Shown: one piece after another, positions 23,264 through 33,206 of the stretch
How the letters are laid out: the number at the start of each line of letters is the position of its first letter
Position numbering within the stretch: the stretch's first letter is position 1
The notes under the pieces: generated by a model
Databases searched by the model: none
What the model was told of the DNA's origin: nothing
What the model saw: only the letters and a program-made list of their open reading frames with translations
Program-made: the position numbers and the translations under genes
Assembly: GCA_963573305.1 (NCBI GenBank)
Contig: OY754330.1
Coordinates: 23,563,096 to 23,627,095, forward strand
Origin: Pyrrhosoma nymphula
Lineage: Eukaryota; Arthropoda; Insecta; Odonata; Coenagrionidae
Direction of reading: 5' to 3'
Length of the DNA: 64,000 nt

Positions 23264-24270
23264 ATTCCGGAGAGGAATCAGTGTTGACCAGCAGTGATTC
23301 CGAGGTTATGGACATTGAAGTTCCTGGCTCCTAGTCGACTCTCTCCGGAGAAACAAGCTCCGAATCAGAAGGCGCAGGGGAACATTCGCAGGAAGCGGAG
23401 TGGTAGGAAATACTTTCAACAAATCCTCCTCCGGCACCACCTACGTTTCTTTTTGAAGGTAATTCTTCGAAGAACTTCGACCTGGTTCCCGAATGAGGTT
23501 CCCTAAAATACTTTTCTCAACGATGAAAATGTTGAATTTATAACTTGGGAAACTAATCACTGCGCCAGTAACACTTTGCGTGAAAAAGCGGGGCCGAGCA
23601 GTGCTAGCGTAAATCAGTGGCGAGCTGTGGCAAGCTCAGAAATTCGTGTTTTTTGCCCTTGTAATGCTACAGAGCAGAGTGCGGAAGCCAGATACTGAAT
23701 TTTATTGGTCAACGAGACCTATACTCTCCTCTCTTTTTTTTGGACACACAATGTCTTACCGATGATTCGTAAAAATAAGGCAATATTTACATTTTGCCTA
23801 TAATAACGATTTTGATCCCCAAACACCCCCCAATGCCAAACTAAATAAAATATGGCCAATTTGCCAGAAGCTGGAGGAAAAGTTCAAGGAACTCCATACA
23901 CCAGAGACGGACGTTACCATCGAAAAGAGCCTACTCTCGAAAAAGGGAAGATTGGGGTGGTGGCAGTTCATGCCCATGAAAAGAGCTTCATTTGGCAAAT
24001 ATTTTTTCCTTGTGAATCGGGAACTCGATACGTGTGGTCAACGACAATTTACACAGGAAAGGGGACTGTGTTGGATAAAGACCCATTTACCCATGACCTC
24101 AAAAGTGATGATGACTCTAATGAAGCCATCTGTTGGCCTATGATATTGCCTGACGATGGATAACTTTTATACGTCTCCAGATCTAGCCGACTTGCTCACT
24201 TCAAACTCCAGTGACTCGTATGGGACACTGAGGAAAGGGATTCCAGCACTCTTCAAAGATATTCAAGTAA
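23264..24270 (+). pseudogene. piggyBac transposase remnant
   Basis: Opens MDSGEESVLTSSDSEVMDIE, an acidic N-terminus as in the family, then runs into stops. Further on, GTRYVWSTTIYTGKGT (about 24018-24066) matches the Y-VW---YTGK strand of the catalytic domain, and TMDNFYTSPDLADLL (about 24153-24197) matches the D-N-YTS-PL motif that carries a catalytic Asp. These blocks lie in different frames, with stops between. It is a dead copy. A second piece of the same sequence occurs inverted at 61718-62415. Confidence 0.8.
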
Positions 24271-25210
24271 AAGAAATGAAGTTTCTTGTTTTTGTCATAG
24301 AATGAATTCTGTTATAACATTTTCAGAGCGAAAGTCGTCGTCATGCGGGTTGCCTAACTTCCATGAATGTTTGTGCGTTGTTTCTTGATGTACTATGGAC
24401 TAAAATTAATAGTTAACATTAACGTTGTCGGCAAAGTATATGCATTTGCAATATAAACTAAATGTATTCATCATTAGATGTCTAACTAAGGTGTACGGGA
24501 AGGAAAGTTATACTGATATGCAGGTGGCCTAATTCTCTTAAGTTAAGGGGCAACATTCCGAAATTATTGAATAAATCATTAGTTATTTGGAATAAAAAAT
24601 AAAGGAAAACATTTTCAGATTTGCCTCCCTTTTATGCTTCTGAATCTGAAATAAAAAAATATGATGTTTTTTGACCGGTTTTGTAAAAAAAACCCGACAG
24701 GGTAGCGGTTAAACCATACCTACTACAAAATTAATCTGTTAGAAAATTTTTAAATTGTAAAAAGAACTACGGCAGCAACACGCATTCTGGCTTTCTTTTG
24801 TTAAAGTATGAGAAATTTCAAGAAAAATATTCTAATGCATTACTCTATAATGTTATAATTTAAGTAAAATATTCCGAAAATGAGTTCTACATGCCTCAAT
24901 TTATTATTAAATACGTAGGAAATGTGAACTTGGCTTAAAAGAACATGTTGGGAATTTATCTGTATGAAAAATTATCTCAAACATAGGTGAATTATGGAGA
25001 AAATTACGGTAATTTATAAGGGATGCGGTAATTTACGAAAATTACTGAGGTGATTTTCAGAGTGGCCCATCTCTAATTTCAACCCATTTATCTATTTTGT
25101 CCTTTATGTGTGAAATAAGTACTATTATGGAGTAATAATGCTAAAGGTAATGATGTATGCTGTAATTCTGTAGATTTAAAAAAATGGTTCTGCATGTGTT
25201 TTACTTACAG

Positions 25211-25478
25211 TTGATGCCCACTCACAGCCTGAATCTCAACTTGTCAACAATGAGAGTTTGGTGTTATATCTGTGAGCAAGAAGTTTTCTTGGACAATAAC
25301 GAACCACCTATCCCTTGGTCAGGGCATCATGCAGTCAGTGTCAACTCATCCTCACATTATGCATTTTTGCATGCATCTCGGCCCAGCAATGGCTGCATAG
25401 GGAATGCTGGTGGAGTGCCATGTGACAGTGAATCTAGTGATTCGGATGAGAGTGGGGATGATAATTCTAAACCACGGG
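25211..25478 (+). CDS. USP20/USP33: USP20/USP33-family deubiquitinase, exon 3 (end of ZnF-UBP plus linker)
   Basis: This exon (residues 69-157 plus one base) follows a TTACTTACAG acceptor and ends in phase 1 at GTTAGT. LNLSTMRVWCYICEQEVFL completes the UBP finger with its last two ligands, Cys86 and Cys89. The remainder is a Ser/Asp/Glu-rich linker that joins to the catalytic domain; the family has a linker here that varies in length and sequence. A second AG sits 17 bases inside the exon (25227), so a small alternative acceptor is possible, but only the 25211 start keeps the reading frame with exon 2. Confidence 0.88.
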
Positions 25479-25563
25479 GTTAGTAACTATTATTTTGAAA
25501 ACAGGATTTTTAGTATTCAAGTTTCTTACCTTGTATTTTGTTAATTTAGCCATGTTGGGGAAG

Positions 25564-26821
25564 ATGGGGTAATTGGAACAAGATAAAAGCATCTTTATTT
25601 TGCCAGGTTATAACAAAAAAACTAAGTGCATTCTAAAAACATTTTTTTCTTAGATAAAAACAGGATATTTTTAAGCAGAATATCACATAAGACATATTCC
25701 ACTTGTATATCAGAATGTAAAAAAGTACTGTCAAACTTGTCCAGGTCCAAATTGTTCTATTTACCCCAATAGGGGTTATTGGAACAGGGGTCTAGAATTT
25801 TCTTAAAAGGAAATATTCTGATGCAATAGATAAGACACTATTGGTATATGTTATTTTTACAATCTAAGTTTAAAAAAAATATACCTACAAATAAAAAAAT
25901 ATTAGATCACATAAAAGTTGAAATGAAAACTATTCATTTTACGCACTTTTGACCTTTTCATGAATTCTACTTAATTTGGCTATAAACTTAAAAAATTCCA
26001 GAACATATCTCTAAGTATGAACTTTTGAATATAAATACATACATAACCTATTTTCTTTTAACCTTTTCCCAGGATATTAAGAACTTAAAATTATTAATAA
26101 TGGAAGAAAAACATTCAAAAACAATGCAAAAATAAATGTATTTTATTAAGGAATATATGATAGCATTTTTGTATGCATTTGCTATTTGGCAGACCAAATG
26201 TTACGCTTTTCATACAAGTGGTGATTATAAGCCCTCAAAATATGGTTACGTACAAAACAAGAGAATTGGGGGGGAGGGGGAGGCAATGCACCCCCTTTGC
26301 AGTGGGATGTTGGGGGAGGGAGGAGAGGGGAGCAATGGTCCCCATTCTCCTATTCTAGTTTCACTGAGGTGCAGAAAGTTGTCAATTTATTAGCTGATTG
26401 TGATGTGTTACTCTCGGCATTCCTCTTGTTCTAATTACCCCAGCCCAAGTGTTCTAATTACCCCAGTGATACGCTTTTGAGGTAATTAGAACATGGCCTA
26501 AAAATTAGGTTTGCTCATTGGTAAATTTGAAAAAAAAAATCAATTACTCTGTGATTAGGAATGCAATATTTCACGCCACAATAATTTTATGTCTGACACT
26601 TGATAAATTAATTTTCCAAGCTTCTTTCTATTAAGGGGTATAATGTTGAAGGCCAAGTTTTTTGCACTATTGGGGGCACAATACTTGTGAAATAAAATGT
26701 GTCAAGGTATGTGCACTAATTTTTTTTATGATCATTATGATACAAGTGTCCACAGGTCCATTTAGATTTTCAGGGCAACTGCAAATGAATTATATATGGT
26801 ATTTTGTTCCAATTACCCCAT
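25564..26821. mobile_element. Element with GGGGTAATTGGAACA motifs and 18-bp inverted ends
   Basis: ATGGGGTAATTGGAACAA at 25564-25581 and its exact reverse complement at 26804-26821 bound 1258 bp. Five further near-copies of the core lie inside, in both orientations: 25752, 25771, 26426, 26450 and 26479; one more half-copy follows at 26822. No protein could be read. The inverted perfect 18-mers suggest a non-autonomous DNA element, but the true outer ends and the target duplication are not settled. Confidence 0.55.
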
Positions 26822-27089
26822 GTTCTATTTACGGTGGCCAATATTACAGGAATATTGTATTTGCTGTAACTCTGAGGATGAATCATATTATTTATTTATT
26901 CTATTTTAAAGAAAATGGTATACATACAGCAATGTTACCAGTTTTAAGTGCACTTTTAAAATCCACAAAGAGTAACAAATTAACAACTTAAAATCAAACA
27001 ATGACAAAAACAACAAAACCAAGATGAAAGCAATATGCTGATTATGGACTATATTTTATAATTGTTTCCGAAAATATGAGTTGAGTCGA
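26822..27089. other. Intron 3: nothing recognised
   Basis: Short AT-rich stretch between the GGGGTAATT element and the LINE tail. No motif seen. Confidence 0.4.
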
Positions 27090-28410
27090 AGTCAGTGAAA
27101 TTTTTAGGGGATAGAGAAATGGGGTCAATGTTAGTAGGGAGAGAATTTATTAGGGTGGAGAGACGGAAGAAAGGAGAACGTTTAATTGGTGATAATCTGG
27201 GTGTGGGCATATGGAGTAGTGAGTTAGTTCGGGTAAGGCGAGAAGGTACTCTGATATTGATGAAAGAAATAAGATCGGGACTGTCTACGTAGGAATTAAT
27301 GATGTTGTAAATGAGTTTAACCCTTTGAGTGCCACCGACTTTTTGGTTGGTACTCCCGGAAGTGCCATGGGTATTTGGCTAATTTTGTAGGCTTTAGTTT
27401 ATAAAATCATGCTTTTTATTTTAAAAGACGTGCTTTGCAGTTAATTAATGTTTCAAAGCAGTTTTAAAAAACAAGAACATGCCATAAATAATATCTCCGA
27501 AATAAATACAATGTACAGAATATTAGAAGAAAGTCAATTGGTTTTAGGCTACCAAACAATATAGTTTCTAAAGTGTCACACCAGAAACAGTTTCGTAAGA
27601 ACCAAATGCGGCGCTTGGAAAATTCAATCTGACATATAGTTAATTTAATTATCAAAGCTGTTGACAACTTCAATTAACTATCAACATTATACTTCCACAT
27701 AGTAAATAGGAGAGCATTCTTGTGTTATGTACAATTTACAATGTTTGCAGAGTGAGAAAAACATGATGATGATTCTCATAGATGATGATATATCGTCGTC
27801 GGCACTTCTGGCTCATTCTGAAAACGATGATATATTGTCGCATGGCACTCAAAGGGTTAATGTCTGATTGAAGTCTATGATGGGAGACACTGCTTATAGA
27901 TAGTGAAGATAATATAGCGTTGGTGGACGCATTGCGAAGATTTGGGTTTCTATATTTCACAATTTTTGTGAAGAAAGTCATAACAATTTTAAGGGTGGCA
28001 AGATTTGCGGTGGCTGACATTGACCATATTGGGGAGCAAAAAGTGAGTACCGGAAAAACAATGGACGTGAAGTAGGACTGCAGTGATTGTGTACAAGTGA
28101 TATCCGTGAAGGGGCAGAGAAGACCTAAAAGAAGCATGGCTTTCGATTTAATTGTTTGAATATGCTCACCGAAAGAAGTTAGTGGTCCACGATAATTCCA
28201 AGATCTTGGATGGAGGACACGCGATTCAGAGATGTTGAATTTATACTGTAGTCAACATTAATCGGGCTTTTCTTAACAGATATTGTCATGGGGCTGCATT
28301 TTTTATAATTTAACCTAAGCTGCCAGAGACTGCACCATTCTGAGGTCTTAGATAAGGCATCCTGAAGGAGATAAGAATCGGAAACATTTTTTATCGATGA
28401 GCGTTGAATG
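27090..28410 (-). pseudogene. LINE reverse transcriptase C-terminal part, split by a MITE
   Basis: On the minus strand: DSYLLQDALSKTSEWCSLWQ then LRLNYKKCSPM (28383 downward) is the post-catalytic W----W-L--N--KC block; SSIQDLGIIVD follows; then PVLTFCSPIWS and the C-terminal region up to HHRLQSDIN. A TTAA MITE interrupts here (27321-27856), and the reading resumes as SFTNIINSYVDSPDLISFIN with IRVPSR, then FRLSTLINSLPTNIDPISLS, the usual LINE C-terminus. A frameshift separates the first two parts. Jockey/CR1-like; a dead fragment. Confidence 0.75.
27321..27856. mobile_element. piggyBac-type MITE, CCCTTTGAGTGCCA ends
   Basis: A 536-bp element flanked by TTAA (27317-27320, 27857-27860), with ends CCCTTTGAGTGCCA and TGGCACTCAAAGGG. 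It sits precisely inside the LINE fragment, whose reading continues across it. It has no protein and no similarity to the ends of the piggyBac at 21555, so it is a different family. Confidence 0.88.
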
Positions 28411-29069
28411 GAGTGATGTGTGCACAAGATACGTTCGGTGAACTGCCATTTGAATTCATTGTTCACAATAGTCAGTCTAATTTTTTGTGTGCGTTTGTTA
28501 AATTCATTACAAATTCTAATTTAAAAATGTCAGCTTTTTACCTCAGAGTAATTAAAAACTTGACATTATCCATGTTTGATGCCTTTGCTGAAATGAGCAC
28601 TAAAAAACATTGTGGATGCGATAATTTTCATGTGAAGTTCATTTATTGTCTTGCGCACATCACGTCTATTTCCGATCTGTTGTGAAGGGTGCTGCTTATA
28701 GCATAGAGTCAGAAATGAATTAAATGAGGGGTGTGCACTGTTAGGGTGTGAAGTAAGCAGTGCTCTAGAGCGAGTGGAAATGTGTTTGCAATGTCTTATA
28801 TTGTATAGTATCACAATTAAGTTTCATCATCTTTCTAGTTACTATTATTTTACTTTTTCATGCAGAAATGTTATTTTTTTTTACTAGTAACTAAATCTGT
28901 CATCTTTACCCTACCGTACATAATATAATTATAATATGTAAAATAGTGTATATCTTAGCAGTTTATAGGGGTGCTGATGAATTGACTTCCGTCAAAATTC
29001 AACTCCCCTTGTGCCACACAGAACCAATTAACGACGTATAACCAGGTACACCTGTTTTCTTAAATCAAA
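28411..29069. other. Intron 3: nothing recognised
   Basis: Intron sequence between the LINE fragment and the mariner copy. Overlapping open frames at 28404-28814 lack family motifs. Confidence 0.4.
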
Positions 29070-29264
29070 CAGGATTTGTCCCAAAAGTTCCGGTAGTGGA
29101 TTTCCACAGCCGGCCACGTATGCTTGCGGGGTGCGGCTCTTGGCGGAAAAAGTGGTGGAGGTCTTGGCTAGAGAATGCCACCATCCGTAGTCGCCTGCGG
29201 GCAGAGGTTTAGTGAAGATTGTGCTTAGCGTGAAGTGTATCACCATACCCTCGTTGAAAAAATT

Positions 29265-29565
29265 ATGGTGCAGAATTTGGAGCTGCATTACGCAATTCAA
29301 TTTTGTGTTGAACTGGGTAAAAGTGGTGTGGATGCACTAAAAATGCTTAGGCAAGCCTTTGGGGAGGACGCAATGTCACAGAACCGAACTTCTGAGTGGC
29401 ACAAGAGGTTCCGGGAGGGTCAGTAGACCTTCAATGACAACGAGTGCTCACGGTGCCTGTCAAGAGCAAAAACTGACTCTACGAGAGGTCCACGTTGAGG
29501 CCTTCCGGGGAGCCTACGACGCGTTTGTGAAGCATTGGAGAATATGCATTGAGTTGGGAGGAGAG
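29265..29565 (+). pseudogene. mariner transposase remnant
   Basis: MVQNLELHYAIQFCVELGKS, then LKMLRQAFGEDAMSQNRTSE and WHKRFREGQ, is the N-terminal helix-turn-helix of a mariner transposase, ending at a stop at 29424. A C-terminal piece follows in another frame: REVHVEAFRGAYDAFVKHWR then CIELGGEY, and after the pogo insertion FEKF (32691). The DDD catalytic core between these parts is deleted. Confidence 0.8.
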
Positions 29566-30326
29566 TACCGTATAAACGCATGTAAGAGGCGCACCCCTCT
29601 TTTTATGCGTCGAAGTTGAAGAAAAAATTTTGGGGCTTTTTTCTCCTATTGTGAGGTTTTGCGGGTTAACTTCAAATTTTCGGTCATTATCAAAGCCGCT
29701 TGCAATATTCTCTTATAATTTACGCGGCATTTTTCATAGGCATATATGGACCTCGGAGGTAAGTATTCACTTGTAGCCTTAGCCATACAATGCTTACATT
29801 GTTTATTGCCCTTTGGAATGAGTGGAGTAATTGATATTCATTAAAACAAGAAAATCCGACCTCGCTACAATTCGTGTTTAGTTGGTAAGTGCGGCCAGTG
29901 ACACCGAGCTCTGATTTTAAAATCTGTTTTCCCCCACCGTTTTCCTAATGCACAAGTCGTAGTCACTGTAAGTCTCCTTTTAAAATGTGGTTAACTTTTA
30001 CAAATTATATTTTGCTGTAAATGATGACGAGCGGGAATGCAAACACGTTAAATGCAAAATACCCAAGTGTCAGCCGCGTCAAAAACGAACTATAAGGCGT
30101 AGATACGACATCAAAACCTGAAAAAAATCAAACTTTGAAAGAATTCATAACTGTCTATGGAATTTATTTTTACAATATGGTGCAACAAAAATCTTCAATG
30201 AATGACAAAATAAAAAAATTGCATGATTTACATAAAAACGGCCGACTTATTAGTGAGATGGGCGTCGCAGTACGGCGGCATGCGCGCACATGTCCTGTCG
30301 CAGCTCATAGATTTTCCCCGAAAAGA

Positions 30327-30520
30327 TCATCTGTCCCTATTGGTATGGAATAGTGCAACCATGAGTGCAACCTTATCCTTCCTCCATCTCCTAATGCATG
30401 ATTCTGGCACATCATGCTTTCGTCCGGCAGCGTGGTTTCCTACTTCCTCAGCGTCATAAAGTTTTTCAGCTGCCGTGAAAGACCACAACTTTTTTCCCTT
30501 GTTCATTATGGAACAACACT
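30327..30520 (-). pseudogene. pogo-like transposase DNA-binding remnant, copy 1
   Basis: Minus strand MNKGKKLWSFTAAEKLYDAE, then EVGNHAAGRKHDVPESCIRR and WRKDKVAL, is the CENP-B-like helix-turn-helix of a pogo-superfamily transposase. A short deletion relative to copy 2 removes residues after AAEK, and a 12-base in-frame repeat follows VAL. No DDE domain follows. Dead copy. Confidence 0.75.
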
Positions 30521-31106
30521 GACCTATGTTGGTGTATTCAGGCGACTGCGTCCCCCGTAAACAAGTGAGCGAACGATCCCCTCCCCCTTGATGACTCACG
30601 CTGAGCACCAAGGTCACTCAGCTTTCCAGGGACTTGAGAGTAATGCCTCGGCCTCGGTACGACTGGCGGGCGGGCCGCGGCGGTAGGCGAGCGACAGAGA
30701 GGCAATGCTTAGTTTCATGTTCCTAATGCTTGACATGGAAAACGCTCGAACCCAGCCATGATAGACGTGAACGGCATAGGTTCCGCTCGCCGCCAACCCA
30801 GATATTAAATTGCAGCTCTGCCGTTCTACTCATTCCGATTCATGAATGTCGGCCGAGAATGTTTTGCTTAATGACAGTATGTACCTACTGCCATTTCTGA
30901 TTATCTTGGGTTGAATCACTGCTCGTTTCGTGGCCACTGCTGCGATACTGCTCTGCCGCCCGCAGGCTGCCCCTCATATCGTGACCGAGGCTCGAAGGCA
31001 GGCAGATAAAAAATTCGTGTAAGAGGCGCACCCTCATTTTCGTTTGCGATTTCTGGGAAAAAAGGTGCGCCTCTTACACGAGTTTATACGGTACATGTAT
31101 AATATT

Positions 31107-31310
31107 TATATAAGTGCGATATTCCACAGAGGAAAAATCATTCACCTTGACCGAGATACGAACCTGGATCCCTCGATTTTGCACTGAGTGCTTTAACCAG
31201 TTAAGCTACTGAGGCGTCCCTCTCTCCTGTGGATTATTTAATTAATCCCACTCAAGTAGGCAATTAATCACGGCCAATGCGAATGATTTTTCGTCTGTAG
31301 AATATCGCAT
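31107..31310 (-). mobile_element. Palindrome-ended repeat containing a tRNA-like core
   Basis: GCGATATTCCACAGAGGAAA at the left is mirrored by TCGTCTGTAGAATATCGC at the right, with a shared AAAAATCATTC inside each end. Between them, on the minus strand, CAGTAGCTTAACTGGTTAAA (A box and D arm) and CAGGTTCGTATCTCGG (B box and T arm) form a tRNA-like sequence of about 75 bases. A shorter copy without the tRNA part lies at 9966-10045. This is a SINE-like unit with inverted ends. Confidence 0.7.
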
Positions 31311-31622
31311 CTGTTTTCCCCCACCGTTTTCCTAATGCACAAGTCGTAGTCACTGTAAGTCTCCTTATAAAATGTGGTTAACTTTTATAAATTATATTTT
31401 GCTGTAAACGATGACGAGCGGGAATGCAAACACATTAAATGCAAAATACCCAAGCATCAGCCGTGTCAAAAACGAACGATAAGGCGTAGATACGACATCA
31501 AAACCTGAAAAAGTCAAACTTTGAAAGAAATCATAACTGTCAATGGAATTTAAAGCATTTATTTTTTCAATATGGTCCAACAAAAATCTTCAGTGAATGA
31601 CAAAATAAAAAAATTGCATGAT

Positions 31623-31898
31623 TTACATAAAAACGGCTGACTTACTAGTGAGACGGGCGTCGCAGTATGGCGGTATGCGCATGCATGTCCTGTCACAGCT
31701 CGTAGATTTTCCCCGAAAAGACCTTCTGTCCCTATTGGTATGGAATAGTGCAACCTTATCCTTCCTCCATCTTCTAATGCATGATTCTGGCACATCATGC
31801 TTTCGTCCGGCAGCGCGGTTTCCTACTTCCTCAGCGTCTTTGATGGCTTTATGTTTTGCAGCTGGCGTGAAATACCGCAACTTTTTTCCCTTGTTCAT
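31623..31898 (-). pseudogene. pogo-like transposase DNA-binding remnant, copy 2
   Basis: Minus strand MNKGKKLRYFTPAAKHKAIK, then DAEEVGNRAAGRKHDVPESC with IRRWRKDKVALF. It is the less damaged of the two adjacent copies and reads as one 91-codon frame up to the stop at 31623, but the catalytic domain is absent. The sequence beyond continues in parallel with copy 1. Confidence 0.78.
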
Positions 31899-32800
31899 TA
31901 TGGAACAACACTGACCTATGTTGGTGTATTCACAAATGTTAATATTTACAGAATTCTCTCAGTTGTGCTTACGGCAGGTGCATACAGTTGAGTCACTCAA
32001 AGTTGTCCGATGACAGAAAATGAGAAAGTTAGGGGGGTGGAAAATTCCGGTGCTTGCACTTGTGGCTAATCGCTGTCCCCCAATTGCACCCCACACCCTC
32101 GCCTTGTTAAACAACAAGTTTTTATATGTTTTTAGGAGACTGCGTTCCCCGTAAACAAGCGAGCGAGCGAACGATCCCCTCCCCCTTGATGACTCACGCT
32201 GAGCACCAAGGTCACTCAGCTCTCCTGGGACTTGAGAGTAATGCCTTGGCCACGTTACGACTGGCAGGTGGGCCGCGGCTGTTGGCGAGCGACAGAGAGG
32301 CAACGCTGAGTTTCATGTTCCAAATGTTTGATATGGAAAAAGCTCGAACCCAGCCATAATAGATGTGAACGGCATAGGTTCCTCTCGCCGCCAATCCCAG
32401 ATATTAAATTTTTCTTGTGCCGCTCTGCCGTTCTACTCATTCCGATTCATAAATGTCGGCCGAGAACGTTTTGCCTAATGACACTGCCATTTCTGATTAT
32501 CTTAGGTTGAATCACTGCTCGTTTCGTGGCAACTGCCGCGATACTGCTCTGCCACCCGCAGCCTGCCGCTCAAATCGTGACCGAGGCTCGAAGGCAGGCA
32601 GATAAAAAATTCTTGTAATAGGTGCGCCCTCATTTTCGGCTGTGATTTCTGGGAAAAAAGGTGCGCCTCTTACACGAGTTTATACGGTACTTTGAAAAGT
32701 TTTAAAGAGATTGTAAGTTTATGTTCAATGAATGATTTTTTTTAATTACAGGAACTTTAGAAAAAAAAAGAAATTACCGGAAGTTTTGGGACAGACACTG

Positions 32801-32970
32801 TATATGCAATGGAGGGTGGCCTTTCTTATAATACTCTTCAAAGTTTTATTATTTTGTCTCTGATTTTCTATTTTTGGTGGGCCTCTTAATTCCTTCAGTA
32901 AGCTTTGTAGCCTAGAATTCCATTCATCATGTCATCTTAAGTATGTATTGTCTATCTCAAATTAATATAG
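32801..32970. other. End of intron 3
   Basis: Intron sequence from the mariner right end to the exon 4 acceptor (AATTAATATAG). Confidence 0.5.
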
Positions 32971-33206
32971 GATTGACTGGATTGCAGAACATAGGCAACA
33001 CATGCTACATGAACTCTGCTCTTCAGGCTCTTTCGAACACACCACCTCTCACTCAGTTCTTTCTGGAGTGCAGTGGCTCTGTGGCACGAGCTGAAAAGAA
33101 ACCTCCTGGGCTTTCCCGGAATTATCTTCGTCTTATTCATGAGATGTGGCACAAGCGAAGGCCTGGATATGTTGTACCATCTGGCATACTGTATGGAATA
33201 CGAAAT
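32971..33206 (+). CDS. USP20/USP33: USP20/USP33-family deubiquitinase, exon 4 (catalytic Cys box)
   Basis: This exon starts with two bases that complete a glycine codon (phase 1) and ends in phase 0 at GTAAGC. It opens the USP catalytic domain with GLTGLQNIGNTCYMNSALQA, the Cys box of the peptidase C19 family. The nucleophile is Cys169 in the assembled protein. PPLTQFFLECSG and WHKRRPGYVVPSG follow, both characteristic of USP20/33 rather than of other USPs. It lies just downstream of the mariner/pogo nest in intron 3. Confidence 0.95.

Larger units (their letters stand above)
21555..24708 (+). mobile_element. piggyBac transposon, defective, 3.15 kb
   Basis: Flanked by TTAA (21551-21554, 24709-24712) with inverted ends CCGCTTCCCTG and CAGGGTAGCGG. 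Near the left end are two perfect palindromes, CCGAGTATACTCGG at 21572 and GCCCGAGTATACTCGGGC at 21613. A plus-strand transposase remnant follows from 23264. It lies inside the hAT element at 21380-25075, so it arrived later. A 235-bp internally deleted relative sits at 18022. Confidence 0.92.
21380..25075. mobile_element. hAT-type element split by a piggyBac insertion
   Basis: Starts TAGAGATGGG and ends CCCATCTCTA, with perfect 8-bp duplications ATTTCAAC at 21372-21379 and 25076-25083. Its own remaining sequence is about 540 bp (21380-21554 and 24709-25075) and is rich in AAATTACGGTAATTTACG-like inverted motifs. No transposase is left. Its right end lies about 135 bases before exon 3. Confidence 0.88.
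29568..32687 (-). mobile_element. Composite of pogo-like elements, two partial copies
   Basis: The outer ends CCGTATAAACGCATGTAAGA (29568) and, inward from 32687, CCGTATAAACTCGTGTAAGA are inverted repeats flanked by TA on both sides. A further copy of the right end lies at 31018-31091. The halves 29923-31091 and 31309-32687 are near-duplicates that share over 1 kb of sequence; a palindromic tRNA-bearing repeat (31107-31310) lies at their junction. Each half carries a minus-strand remnant of the same transposase. It interrupts the mariner copy. Confidence 0.8.
29070..32800 (+). mobile_element. mariner transposon, internally deleted and split by pogo copies
   Basis: The left end CAGGATTTGTCCCAAAAGTT and the right end, read inward from 32800, CAGTGTCTGTCCCAAAACTT, are imperfect mariner-type inverted repeats; TA follows the right end. 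Without the pogo nest at 29568-32687 it is only about 610 bp, so the central catalytic part of the transposase is missing. The right part (32690-32800) continues the sequence broken at 29565 in frame. Confidence 0.85.

Noticed and set aside
23852..24163. 103-codon open frame within the piggyBac element as a host gene
   Set aside because: Part of it is the transposase catalytic region (the YVW-YTGK strand), the frame shifts before the next motif, and a second copy lies at 61718-62415.
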